DNA from: Gordonia polyisoprenivorans NBRC 16320 = JCM 10675
GTDB taxonomy: Bacteria > Actinomycetota > Actinomycetes > Mycobacteriales > Mycobacteriaceae
Reading direction: 5' to 3'
DNA: 64,000 nt
Assembly (NCBI RefSeq): GCF_000241325.1
Contig: NZ_BAEI01000087.1
Location: forward strand, 1 to 64,000
Positions 45,193 to 51,878 of the stretch are shown here, one piece after another; the first letter of the stretch is position 1; every line of letters starts with the position of its first letter. The translations under genes were made by a program, and so were the position numbers. The notes beneath the pieces are model-generated. The model was not told the DNA's origin. It saw nothing but the letters and a program-made list of their open reading frames with translations, and did no database searches.

Positions 45193-46080
45193 TCACTGGG
45201 CCGGCCGGTACTCGACCTCTGACGGTGCGGCCTCGGGTGGAGCCGAGAGCCGACCCAGCATGATCGTCGACAGCAGCATCACGCCGAGGGCGACGAAGAT
45301 CGCGATGTCGCCCGCGTTTCCGACGCGGAGGGCCTCGTCATAGATGGTCAGTCCCAACGACATTGCGATGATCGGTTTGAGGACGGTGACCGCGGGCAGG
45401 CTGGTCTGGACGTCGCCGGCCTGATAGCTGGATTGCTGCCACAGGGTGCCGAGCGTCGCGGTGACCGCCATCGCCCAGAACTCCCAACTGGCGAGTCCGT
45501 CGAGTAGCCCGTCGCGGAATGCGGCGATCCCGGTCTTGGTGAGCGGTGCCGAGAGGCCGAGGAGGACGCCGGCGCCGATGGCCAGTGTGAGTGATCGCCA
45601 TGTGCCGTGTGGCAGTCGTGAGCCGCCTGCCACGCAGACGATCACGACGGGGATCATCACGGCGAGCGGGATGATCCAGTCGCCGAACGGCGGATCGTCG
45701 ATGCCCTCGGTGGGTTGCCCGAGCAGCATGAACACCACCAGTGATGCGGTCAACAGTGCAGCCCACGTCCATTCGCGCGCGGTGAGCATCCGACGTTCGG
45801 AGTAGGCGCCCATCGGCAGGGCGAACAGTAACGCGGTGACCAGCAACGGCTGCACCAGCATCAGGCTGCCGACCGCCAAGGCCCAGGCCTGGACGACGAA
45901 TCCGAGGATGTCGGCGGCGATACCCGCCAGCCACGTCTTGCGTCGGAAGAGGGCGACGAAGAAACCGGCACCGACGGCGCCGTCGTCGGGCAGCCCTCGG
46001 GTGCCGGCGGCCTGGAGCACCGATGCGATCGCGAACAGCAGTGCCGCGGCGAGCGACAGGATTATCGCGACGATGTCCAC
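45193..46080 (-). CDS. DMT-superfamily (EamA-like) permease
   Basis: 295-residue integral membrane protein with about nine or ten TM helices, no soluble domain, and internal two-fold similarity typical of DMT permeases. Opening segment VDIVAIILSLAAALLFAIASVLQ. I start at the GTG at 46080, with GGAG 5 nt upstream; the frame is open further but with poor, Arg/His-rich sequence. Substrate unknown. It stands alone. Confidence 0.82.
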   Translation of the reverse strand: MDIVAIILSLAAALLFAIASVLQAAGTRGLPDDGAVGAGFFVALFRRKTWLAGIAADILGFVVQAWALAVGSLMLVQPLLVTALLFALPMGAYSERRMLTAREWTWAALLTASLVVFMLLGQPTEGIDDPPFGDWIIPLAVMIPVVIVCVAGGSRLPHGTWRSLTLAIGAGVLLGLSAPLTKTGIAAFRDGLLDGLASWEFWAMAVTATLGTLWQQSSYQAGDVQTSLPAVTVLKPIIAMSLGLTIYDEALRVGNAGDIAIFVALGVMLLSTIMLGRLSAPPEAAPSEVEYRPAQ

Positions 46081-46348
46081 GCACACTCCGTGGTCGGCGT
46101 AACCGGCGATTCGACGTGTCGCATGAGCCGAAGCGTAGTGCACCGCGCCCGGATTCGGGCGAGGCCCGGCGTGCGATCGGACCACGACCCCGCCCGGTAC
46201 ACATGACCCCGCCGAACACAAAGGCGACGACCGGATCGGTCACGTCCGTGTCCTGCTCGCCCATCAGGGCGGTGCCCGCCAACTCCGTGGGGGAGTGGTC
46301 GGAGCCGTGTCGGAAACAGTGTGTCGTGAGCGACCCGGTCGTCGCGCG
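46081..46348. other. Non-coding stretch before the accessory patch
   Basis: 268 bp upstream of the DMT gene, with no convincing ORF, hairpin or promoter pair. From about 46300 the composition becomes less GC-rich and codon patterns are lost, marking the edge of the accessory patch. Confidence 0.45.
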
Positions 46349-46759
46349 TCATGTTTGGTTGATGTGTTCGTCTCGGACCTTGTTCGATAACCACCTCCTC
46401 TGTCGGACAACGGTTGTCGTGGTGTGCGGTCGGCGCGGAGGGTCACGTTGATGTGGTGACGGCCGGTCGGGCCTGCGCCCATCGCCAAGACCGGCGAGTT
46501 CGTGACTTGCTTCGCCTGAACGCGACCGGACGACGCGCTGTTCTGCGTGCACCGACCGGTCGAGCCGACGTGGACGAGGGAGTTCACAGACCTCGATTCC
46601 GTGCCGCACCAACCACGTCCGATCCGCTGCCGACCAGGCGATGCTCTCGTCGAGAATTGGACGGCAAAAGCCTGCGGCCGGACGGGCGTTGGTCGCAGTC
46701 CGGATGCTCTCGCCCGCGTCGAAGTCGGTCGAGAGTTGCTCTCCTACAACAGTTGTCAT
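46349..46759 (-). CDS. Orphan hypothetical protein, possibly frameshifted
   Basis: 136-residue ORF with an excellent ribosome binding site (GGAGG 6 nt before the ATG) and a plausible N-terminus MTTVVGEQLSTDFDAGESIR up to about residue 55. Beyond that, the sequence turns Arg/Pro/Ser-rich and looks like out-of-frame reading, so the 3' part may be broken. No family recognised. It is divergent from a small membrane protein; an operator-like repeat cluster lies between them. Confidence 0.42.
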   Translation of the reverse strand: MTTVVGEQLSTDFDAGESIRTATNARPAAGFCRPILDESIAWSAADRTWLVRHGIEVCELPRPRRLDRSVHAEQRVVRSRSGEASHELAGLGDGRRPDRPSPHQRDPPRRPHTTTTVVRQRRWLSNKVRDEHINQT

Positions 46760-46799
46760 CGTTCACCTCCGGCGGCAAAGGATGCTGTCGACACCAAAA

Positions 46800-46846
46800 T
46801 AGCACCACGGACCGAATAGTGCTAGCGATCTTCGCCAACGAATGCT
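46800..46846. promoter_or_regulatory. TAGCAC/GTGCTA operator cluster
   Basis: TAGCAC (46800-46805) and GTGCTA (46819-46824) form an inverted repeat. The octamer AGTGCTAG is then directly repeated as AATGCTAG about 23 bp further on, and a TTCGCC/GGCGAA pair overlaps. Located between two divergent small ORFs. The regulator is unknown. Confidence 0.4.
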
Positions 46847-46893
46847 AGAAGATATGGCGAACATCGTCACGACGAGAAGGTAAGGAGGACACC

Positions 46894-47109
46894 ATGACTG
46901 ACAGATGTCGGGTTCATCGCGGAACGGCTGGGGCGGCCATCGCCGTGGACATGTCCACCTTCCCGCCCCCGCCGCCCTGGCGGCCGGACGACCGACCCCT
47001 GGCATCCCAGAGTGGCGACGAAGGTCCGCTGTGGCCGATCCTCATCGTGCTCGCCGCGTTGATCGTCCTGCTGGCGGTCGACGTGGCGACTCGGCACTGG
47101 TGGAGTTGA
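46894..47109 (+). CDS. Small Pro-rich single-TM protein
   Basis: 71-residue protein: a short N-terminal part, then a proline-rich stretch (STFPPPPPWRPDD), an acidic linker and one C-terminal TM helix (LWPILIVLAALIVLLAVDVA). AAGGAGG lies 5 nt before the ATG, so translation is likely. The topology suggests a small membrane-tethered protein. An internal ATG at STFPP could be the true start in other strains. No family recognised. Confidence 0.62.
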   Translation: MTDRCRVHRGTAGAAIAVDMSTFPPPPPWRPDDRPLASQSGDEGPLWPILIVLAALIVLLAVDVATRHWWS

Positions 47110-47280
47110 CGCGACGTCGGTCCCGGCACAGCCCGACCAAGCCCTACACGCTTCGCACGAACGGGAAGGTGGAGCGGTTCAACGGCGCACTGGCCCGGGA
47201 ATCGGCCTACGTCCGCGAGCCCGCCTCGGACGCGCTCGACGGGATAACGGCGATGAATCGCTTGCGCGACGCGCCGACGA
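47109..47280 (+). pseudogene. IS481-like transposase C-terminal remnant
   Basis: One reading frame here (with no start) translates to THSPTKPYTLR-like sequence followed by TNGKVERFNGALARESAYVR, then a Leu/Asn-containing helix. The TNGKVERFNRTL..EWAYVRPY phrase is characteristic of the C-terminal rve domain of IS481/IS3-type transposases. Upstream catalytic parts and terminal repeats are absent, so only about 55 codons remain. The frame runs on to the Uma2 gene without a stop, but no homology is visible there. Confidence 0.72.
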
Positions 47281-47346
47281 AGCGGCCAATGAGAGCTTGT
47301 AGTGAGGGGCCTCGGAGAGCCGCTGCCGTGCCTAGAATCGTTGGGT

Positions 47347-47883
47347 ATGACCGCTTCCGCGTATCCCCAGCTGATGTCGCTGAAGCAGTGGCGTGCGTTG
47401 CCGGAGACACCCGAGCGGCGGGTCGAGCTTCAGGAAGGCCTGGCGGGCGCGTCTCCCCGTCCCACCCCCGCACATTCCCGCGCGGCGTCCCGGTTGTGGC
47501 AGCAGTTGGCCGCGCAGCTTCCGGACGGCTTCGAGGCGTTGCAAGAGGTCGAGGTGGTCATCGACGCGGCCACGCCGGCAACGGTGCGGATTCCTGATGT
47601 GATTGTCCGGCGCACCGATGCCGATGACTCGATGATTACCGCTGACCAGGTGATGTTGGCCGTTGAGGTTGTCTCGCCGGGCTCGCGACGCACCGATCAC
47701 GTGATGAAGCGCAGTGAATACGCCGACGCCGGCATTGCCCACTATTGGATCGTCGACCTTGATTCCCCGGCCACCATCACCGTTCTCACGCTGGGCCCCA
47801 ATGGGTATGTCGGTGACCAGCACAGCGGCGAGGTGACGGTGGAATCACCGTTCCCGGTGGCGGTCGCCCTCGACACCACGTAA
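47347..47883 (+). CDS. Uma2 family nuclease-fold protein (DUF820)
   Basis: 178-residue protein of the Uma2 family, a PD-(D/E)xK nuclease fold of unknown role that is widespread in cyanobacteria and actinobacteria. Active-site-like residues follow the usual order: E30, the SPRPTPAHS loop (36-44), D84 in RIPDVIV, E107 in LAVEVVSPGS and K121 (VMKRSEYADAGIAHYWIVD). Start is the ATG at 47347, 8 nt after TAGAAT, consistent with a leaderless transcript. It lies between a transposase remnant and an antitoxin relic. A strong terminator follows. Confidence 0.88.
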   Translation: MTASAYPQLMSLKQWRALPETPERRVELQEGLAGASPRPTPAHSRAASRLWQQLAAQLPDGFEALQEVEVVIDAATPATVRIPDVIVRRTDADDSMITADQVMLAVEVVSPGSRRTDHVMKRSEYADAGIAHYWIVDLDSPATITVLTLGPNGYVGDQHSGEVTVESPFPVAVALDTT

Positions 47884-47915
47884 TCCCGGCGCTCCGGCGT
47901 TTCTGCTCGTTTCCG

Positions 47916-47932
47916 TGGGTAAACGGTGGGTC
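47916..47932 (+). repeat. Direct repeat copy 1 (TGGGTAAACGGTGGGTC)
   Basis: 17-bp sequence recurring once, with 16 of 17 matches, at 48349-48365. The two copies flank the terminator, antitoxin relic and coupled ORF. A preceding TTCCG is also shared. Confidence 0.55.
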
Positions 47933-47943
47933 GACAAAGGTTC

Positions 47944-47981
47944 AGAGCGTCCCACCTCGATTGAGGTGGGACGCTCTTTTC
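47944..47981 (+). terminator. Rho-independent terminator after Uma2 gene
   Basis: A perfect 15-bp stem (47944-47958 with 47963-47977) with a GATT loop and a T-rich tail. On the minus strand it can also end the antitoxin-relic transcript, whose original stop is 7 bp away. Confidence 0.93.
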
Positions 47982-47987
47982 GTTCGG

Positions 47988-48193
47988 TCAGTCGTTCAGG
48001 CCGAGCTCGGCAATCACCGTGTCCAGGGGCATCGTGACTCCATGAGATCGTCGAATCGACGGACCGAGATGAGTAGAGTCGCCGGCCGACCGTAGTTCAT
48101 GATGAGCACGTTCTCGTCATCGGCATCACGCACAAGCTCGGAGAGCTTGCCCTTCGCCTCACTGACGGGGACGAGCCTGGGTGTGGTGGTCAT
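47988..48193 (-). pseudogene. Phd/YefM-type antitoxin, frameshifted near the 3' end
   Basis: From the ATG at 48193 the frame reads MTTTPRLVPVSEAKGKLSEL and continues through NVLIMNYGRPATLLISVRRFDDLMES, a typical Phd/YefM antitoxin that would bind DNA and neutralise a RelE- or Doc-type toxin. It then runs into RCPWTR and stops at 48014. One frame over, 47988-48032 encodes MPLDTVIAELGLND ending in TGA, a credible antitoxin tail. One base gain or loss near 48035 would join them. No toxin gene is adjacent. The truncated 59-residue form could still fold, because the DNA-binding part is complete. Confidence 0.7.
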
Positions 48194-48339
48194 CGGTCGT
48201 CGACCTCGACGGCGAGAGCCATCAGTTCGGGGTCCGGTGGCACCCACGCCGGATTGGTGGCCATCGCGTTCGCCTGGCGCCGGCGCATGAGCACGCGGAC
48301 GCTCTCGGTAGCGGCTCGCAAAAGATCCCGGTCGGGCAC
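48190..48339 (-). CDS. Small ORF coupled to the antitoxin relic
   Basis: 49-residue ORF starting at a GTG and ending in an ATGA overlap with the antitoxin start. The product is VPDRDLLRAATESVRVLMRR followed by a PAWVPPDPELMALAVEVDD-like end: basic helix, then acidic tail. It has no family I recognise and a weak ribosome site. The 4-bp overlap suggests translational coupling and hence that it was once part of the toxin-antitoxin operon. Confidence 0.4.
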   Translation of the reverse strand: MPDRDLLRAATESVRVLMRRRQANAMATNPAWVPPDPELMALAVEVDDR

Positions 48340-48348
48340 GGTTCCGGG

Positions 48349-48365
48349 TGGGTAAAGGGTGGGTC
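48349..48365 (+). repeat. Direct repeat copy 2 (TGGGTAAAGGGTGGGTC)
   Basis: Second copy of the 17-bp repeat at 47916-47932, one mismatch, 44 bp from the tRNA-Thr 3' end. Confidence 0.55.
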
Positions 48366-48408
48366 AGTGCCGATCCGGGGGAGCCGAATCGGTAAACACC
48401 GCTGGTTG

Positions 48409-48484
48409 TGGAGCCGCCCAGGGGAATCGAACCCCTGACCTATTCATTACGAGTGAATTGCTCTACCGACTGAGCTAGGGCGGC
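48409..48484 (-). tRNA. tRNA-Thr (anticodon CGT)
   Basis: The minus strand folds as a tRNA: acceptor GCCGCCC (48478-48484) with GGGCGGC (48413-48419), D-loop GCTCAGTCGGTAGAGC, anticodon stem-loop ATTCA-CTCGTAA-TGAAT with CGT anticodon, and T-arm AGGGGTTCGATTCCCCT. The discriminator is T and a 3' CCA is encoded (48409-48411). It reads ACG codons. Confidence 0.97.
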
Positions 48485-48549
48485 ATGCTGCGCAAGGCAG
48501 CGCTGACGAGTGTAGCGAGTCGCGGGCGCCGAACAAAAACCGCCTCGGA

Positions 48550-49416
48550 TCAGGCGGGAAAGTCCGCGCCGCACGGCACGGGCACCGGACGCCGCGGATC
48601 GAGGGCGCCCTGCACCAGGGCGCCGACGGTCGGGGAGTAGATCATCCCCAGATGCCCGACCACCGAGTGCGGACATACCGACTCGACGACGATGTTGGTG
48701 ACATTGGGCGCCGGGTCCATCAGTGCGTTGGCCAGCGGAAACACCACCTCGTCGTGGGTGCTGGCGAGGTTGACGTAGCGGATTCCCGGGTGCAGGGGCC
48801 CGTTGTCGCCCTGGCCGGTCGGCGGCGGGGCGGTCCGGGGCGCCCATGGAGAGTTCGAATACCCGCGGTTGGGCGCCGACACGTCGACGATCGTCGCGAT
48901 CTGATCGGTCTTGCCGGGCACCTGGGTGACCAGTTGCGCGATCGCCCCACCTTGCGAGTGCCCGACGAGGTCGACCTTCGTCGCGCCGGTCCGTGCGCGC
49001 ACCGCGTCGATGAACGACGCCACCTCGCGCGTCGACTCGGACTTGTCGGCCAGCGCCCCGATGTTCGCGCTCCACGGCGTCTGTCCGTAGGTCAGACTGA
49101 ACACGCAGAAACCGGCGTTGGCCAGCGTCGGAGCGAGATAGGCCCACGCCGAGAGCTGGTTCGACGCGGTGCCGTGCAGCAGGATCACCGGATCTCGGCC
49201 GTGGCGGTCGGTGCAGTGGTCGAGGCCGGCGCCCGGGGGTGAGGTGGTCGCCGGACGTAGATAGCCCGCGGCCTGTGCGGCGATGACGTCGGTGGTCACC
49301 GGAAACGGGGCGGCCGATGCCGCGGTGGCGCCGAGGACGCCCCCGCCCACTGCCGCCAGAAGTGCCGCCGCCGCGACGATCAGGGTCCGCATCCGCGCCC
49401 GATGACGTGTGGTCAT
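48550..49416 (-). CDS. Secreted lipase/esterase, alpha/beta-fold
   Basis: 288-residue exported hydrolase. A signal peptide (TLIVAAAALLAAVGGGVLG, cleavage near ASAAP about 36) is followed by an alpha/beta domain with VILLHGTASN (oxyanion region), nucleophile GHSQGG (Ser about 150) and late Asp (TSTHDEVV-like region) and His (CPHSVVGH). Two cysteine pairs probably form disulfides. Similar secreted triacylglycerol lipases occur in Rhodococcus and Streptomyces. The ATG lies 6 nt after CATACT (near-leaderless). It is 65 bp from the tRNA-Thr. Confidence 0.9.
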   Translation of the reverse strand: MTTRHRARMRTLIVAAAALLAAVGGGVLGATAASAAPFPVTTDVIAAQAAGYLRPATTSPPGAGLDHCTDRHGRDPVILLHGTASNQLSAWAYLAPTLANAGFCVFSLTYGQTPWSANIGALADKSESTREVASFIDAVRARTGATKVDLVGHSQGGAIAQLVTQVPGKTDQIATIVDVSAPNRGYSNSPWAPRTAPPPTGQGDNGPLHPGIRYVNLASTHDEVVFPLANALMDPAPNVTNIVVESVCPHSVVGHLGMIYSPTVGALVQGALDPRRPVPVPCGADFPA

Positions 49417-49432
49417 CGTGTGAGTATGACGC

Positions 49433-49864
49433 CTACGACGCCGCGAATTGCTCGGAAATCTGGGTCAACCGCACGCTGTTGCCCGACGGATCACGGAAGC
49501 CCGCATCGATGCCGTACGGCCGCGACTCCGGTGCCTCGGTGAATTCGACGCCGCGTGCCGACAGATCCTCGTAGGCGGCCTGGCAGTTGTCGGTGGTGAG
49601 GAAGATGGTGCCGGCGAAGCCCTTGGCGGTGAGATCGGCGATCTCGGTCTGCGTGGTGCCGTCGATCATCGGCGGACCAGGGATGGCCATCAGGACGATC
49701 GACACGTCGTCCTGTCCGGGCGGGCCGACGGTCAGCCACCGGAAGCCGCCCATCTCGGGCATCGTCACGTCCTGGCGGACCTCGAGGCCGACCTTGCCGG
49801 TCCAGAAGTCGAGTGCGGCGTCCTGGTCGTGCACCCAGAGCTGAGCGCTGGCGATGCGAATCAT
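49433..49864 (-). CDS. VOC family (glyoxalase-like) protein
   Basis: 143-residue vicinal-oxygen-chelate protein made of two beta-alpha-beta-beta-beta modules: QLWVHDQDAALDFWTGKVGLEV and DNCQAAYEDLSARGVEFTEAP..GIDAGFRDPSGNSVRLTQ. Such proteins act as glyoxalases, dioxygenases or antibiotic-binding factors; nothing here fixes the role. AGGAAGG precedes the ATG. It lies downstream of an AraC regulator on the same strand, 56 bp away, and may be its target. Confidence 0.9.
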   Translation of the reverse strand: MIRIASAQLWVHDQDAALDFWTGKVGLEVRQDVTMPEMGGFRWLTVGPPGQDDVSIVLMAIPGPPMIDGTTQTEIADLTAKGFAGTIFLTTDNCQAAYEDLSARGVEFTEAPESRPYGIDAGFRDPSGNSVRLTQISEQFAAS

Positions 49865-49920
49865 GATGTGAGCCTTCCTGGTTGGTGCTCGTCGAGAGGT
49901 GGTTCTCGAGTGATCTCAGC

Positions 49921-50382
49921 CTAGGAGTCCGCGGTGTGCGTGGTCTTCTTCCCCTGTGCTGTGTTCGGGTCGGCCGTGCGGGAGGTGGGCGCCGGCCGGG
50001 TGAACACGCGCAGGACACATGCCGGCACATGGGCTTGATCGCCCGCGGGCGGGAACGACGCGCGATAGGCGGTCGGGGTCTTGCCGTAGGCGCGGGCGAA
50101 GCTCGTCGTGAACGAACCGACACTGCGGACCCCGACGGCGATGCAGATGTCGGTGACACTGCGATCGGTGTTGCGCAGCATCGACGCCGCGCGTTCGAGT
50201 CGTCGGGTCTGCAGATAGGCGTGCGGGGTCTCGCCGTAGGCCGAGGTGAATGCGCGGGAGAAGTGTGCGCGTGAGAGTCGGGCGGCGGCTGCCATGTCGT
50301 CGACGGTCAGCGGCTCGGCGAACCGCGCGTCGACGAGTTCCTTGGCACGCAGGAGGTAGCGGGCCGGCGGCGGCGAGGGCAT
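49921..50382 (-). CDS. AraC-family transcriptional regulator (short form)
   Basis: 153-residue regulator with an AraC/XylS DNA-binding domain near the N-terminus (residues about 10-110), with both helix-turn-helix motifs (VDDMAAAARLSRAHFSRAF and VTDICIAVGVRSVGSFTTSF). It has a short C-terminal tail and no N-terminal sensor domain. CATAAT is 7 nt before the ATG. It probably controls the adjacent VOC gene. Confidence 0.88.
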   Translation of the reverse strand: MPSPPPARYLLRAKELVDARFAEPLTVDDMAAAARLSRAHFSRAFTSAYGETPHAYLQTRRLERAASMLRNTDRSVTDICIAVGVRSVGSFTTSFARAYGKTPTAYRASFPPAGDQAHVPACVLRVFTRPAPTSRTADPNTAQGKKTTHTADS

Positions 50383-50405
50383 GGATCCGATTATGGGCTC
50401 GACAC

Positions 50406-50990
50406 CTACTCGCTGGGGGACTCGCGACGAAGGAATTCCTCACCCCGCGGTGACAACTCGTAGCCGACCTCGAGGCTGTGGGTGAGTCCGAGCTTCTTGA
50501 GTTTGCGCACGTCGAGCTTGAAATCCGGCCGCGGACGGCCCACCTCGGCGGCCAGTTCGGTGGACACGACTCCCGGTCGACGGGCGATGAGCGTCAGTAC
50601 TTCTCGCGTCCACGGGCCGTGCGGTGCGCGGGAATCGAGCCGATCCAGGCGGGTGCGCAGATCGGCGAGATCGGCCGCGGAGAGCGCGGCATCGTTGCGC
50701 AAGGCGATCCGTGGGTCGGGACCGGCGTGCCGCAAGCCGATGCGGAAGACGGGATCATCGGTGCGGCGCAAGGCCTTACGTGCCTGTTCGGCGGTGTCGA
50801 AACCGGCGCGGTGTGCGTCGGCGTCGGAGATCTCGGAATCGGTGACCTGCTCGACCGACGTGACCTCGATGAGTTCACCCTGACTGACGAAACGCGAACC
50901 GGGATGCAGACGCGGCGCCGACCACCGACGGAAGGCCAGGTCGACCTCTCCCTCGACGATCCGTGGCATCAGCCGGGCCGGGATCAGCAT
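50406..50990 (-). CDS. ASCH-like domain and winged-helix protein
   Basis: 194-residue protein. The N-terminal half (residues 1-95: MLIPARLMPRIVEGEVDLAF through VTDSEISDADAHRAGF) resembles an ASCH/PUA-like beta-barrel that binds RNA or nucleotides. The C-terminal half (about 120-190: PGVVSTELAAEVGRPRPDFK..VRKLKKLGLTHSLEVGYELS) resembles a winged helix. I start at the ATG at 50990; the open frame runs further but through the opposite gene. It is divergent from the PCD-VOC gene. Function unknown. Confidence 0.78.
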   Translation of the reverse strand: MLIPARLMPRIVEGEVDLAFRRWSAPRLHPGSRFVSQGELIEVTSVEQVTDSEISDADAHRAGFDTAEQARKALRRTDDPVFRIGLRHAGPDPRIALRNDAALSAADLADLRTRLDRLDSRAPHGPWTREVLTLIARRPGVVSTELAAEVGRPRPDFKLDVRKLKKLGLTHSLEVGYELSPRGEEFLRRESPSE

Positions 50991-51062
50991 GAGAGCAGCG
51001 TAATCCCGGCGATGCCCGAAACGACGGTGTTCGTCAACGGTGATCGGCCGTATGGTCGGGTA

Positions 51063-51737
51063 ATGAGCGACAACTCCTACACCCCACTGACCGCCGCCGA
51101 GGTCACCGCCGCCGTCGCCGACCCGTGGCGGGTCATCGCCAACGCCCTGCAGGTGGCTTACCGGACCCGGAACATGGTGACCGGCGGGCGATTCGTCGCG
51201 CGCATCATCGACGCCGCCGAGGAGGCCAACCACCATCCCGACATCGATCTGCGCTACGGGTCGGTGCACCTGTCCCTCACCACGCACACTGAGCATCGGA
51301 TGACCGATGCCGACGTCGCATTGGCGAACCGGATCGCCGACATCGCCCGCGAGATGGATCTCGAACCGTTCGCCGCTCCGCCCGCGCGTTTCGAACTCGC
51401 GATCGACGCTCTGGACATCACCGCGATCCGTTCGTTCTGGAAGACGATCCTCGGCTACGACGACGACCCCGACGACACGCTCGACCTCGTCGACCCCACC
51501 GGCATTCTTCCCGCGGTCTGGTTCCAGCAGATGGATTCGCCACGGCCGCAACGCAGTCGGATGCACGTCGACCTATGGCTTCCGCACGATGCGGTGCAGG
51601 AACGGATGGCTGCGGCCATCGACGCCGGCGGACACCTGGTCACCGACGCCTACGCTCCGTCGTTCTGGGTGCTCGCCGACGCCGAGGGCAACGAGATCTG
51701 CCTGTGCACGTGGCAGGACCGCGAAAAATCCGACTGA
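51063..51737 (+). CDS. PCD-like (pterin-4a-carbinolamine dehydratase) and VOC fusion
   Basis: 224-residue two-domain protein. The N-terminal domain (1-95) has the PCD/DCoH core EEANHHPDIDLRYGSVHLSL (His-His and Asp-x-x-x-x-His residues) with TTHTEHRMTDAD, typical for a pterin dehydratase. The C-terminal domain (about 105-220) is a VOC/glyoxalase fold ending in WVLADAEGNEICLCTW. Actinobacteria commonly have this fusion; its substrate is unknown. The ATG lies 6 nt after TATGGT (leaderless pattern). Confidence 0.88.
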   Translation: MSDNSYTPLTAAEVTAAVADPWRVIANALQVAYRTRNMVTGGRFVARIIDAAEEANHHPDIDLRYGSVHLSLTTHTEHRMTDADVALANRIADIAREMDLEPFAAPPARFELAIDALDITAIRSFWKTILGYDDDPDDTLDLVDPTGILPAVWFQQMDSPRPQRSRMHVDLWLPHDAVQERMAAAIDAGGHLVTDAYAPSFWVLADAEGNEICLCTWQDREKSD

Positions 51738-51770
51738 TCGGCCGGCGTTCGCCGTTGAATCACGCGCGGT

Positions 51771-51860
51771 CGCCTGTTTTCAGTCATCTGCCGAGTAGCT
51801 CATGACCCGCGACCTGGGGTTTTGGGCCGAGGCTACTTTCGAAATGACTGAAAACAGGCG
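51771..51860. terminator. Long 17-bp inverted repeat between convergent genes
   Basis: CGCCTGTTTTCAGTCAT (51771-51787) and its exact reverse complement (51844-51860) surround 56 bp that contain an inner AGTAGC/GCTACT pair. It lies between the ends of the PCD-VOC and malic enzyme genes, so a bidirectional terminator is likely, but the long arms and spacer would also fit a small miniature inverted-repeat element. Confidence 0.65.
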
Positions 51861-51878
51861 AGTTGCCGGTGCGGTGGG

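Noticed and set aside
46905-47597. A 230-codon plus-strand frame as one gene
   Set aside because: It joins the shadow of the small Pro-rich gene, the transposase remnant and the shadow of Uma2. Only the central part has homology.
48349-48484. tRNA-Thr as a classical phage attachment site
   Set aside because: The 17-bp repeat does not overlap the tRNA 3' end, and no integrase gene is seen. Only a weak direct-repeat hypothesis remains.
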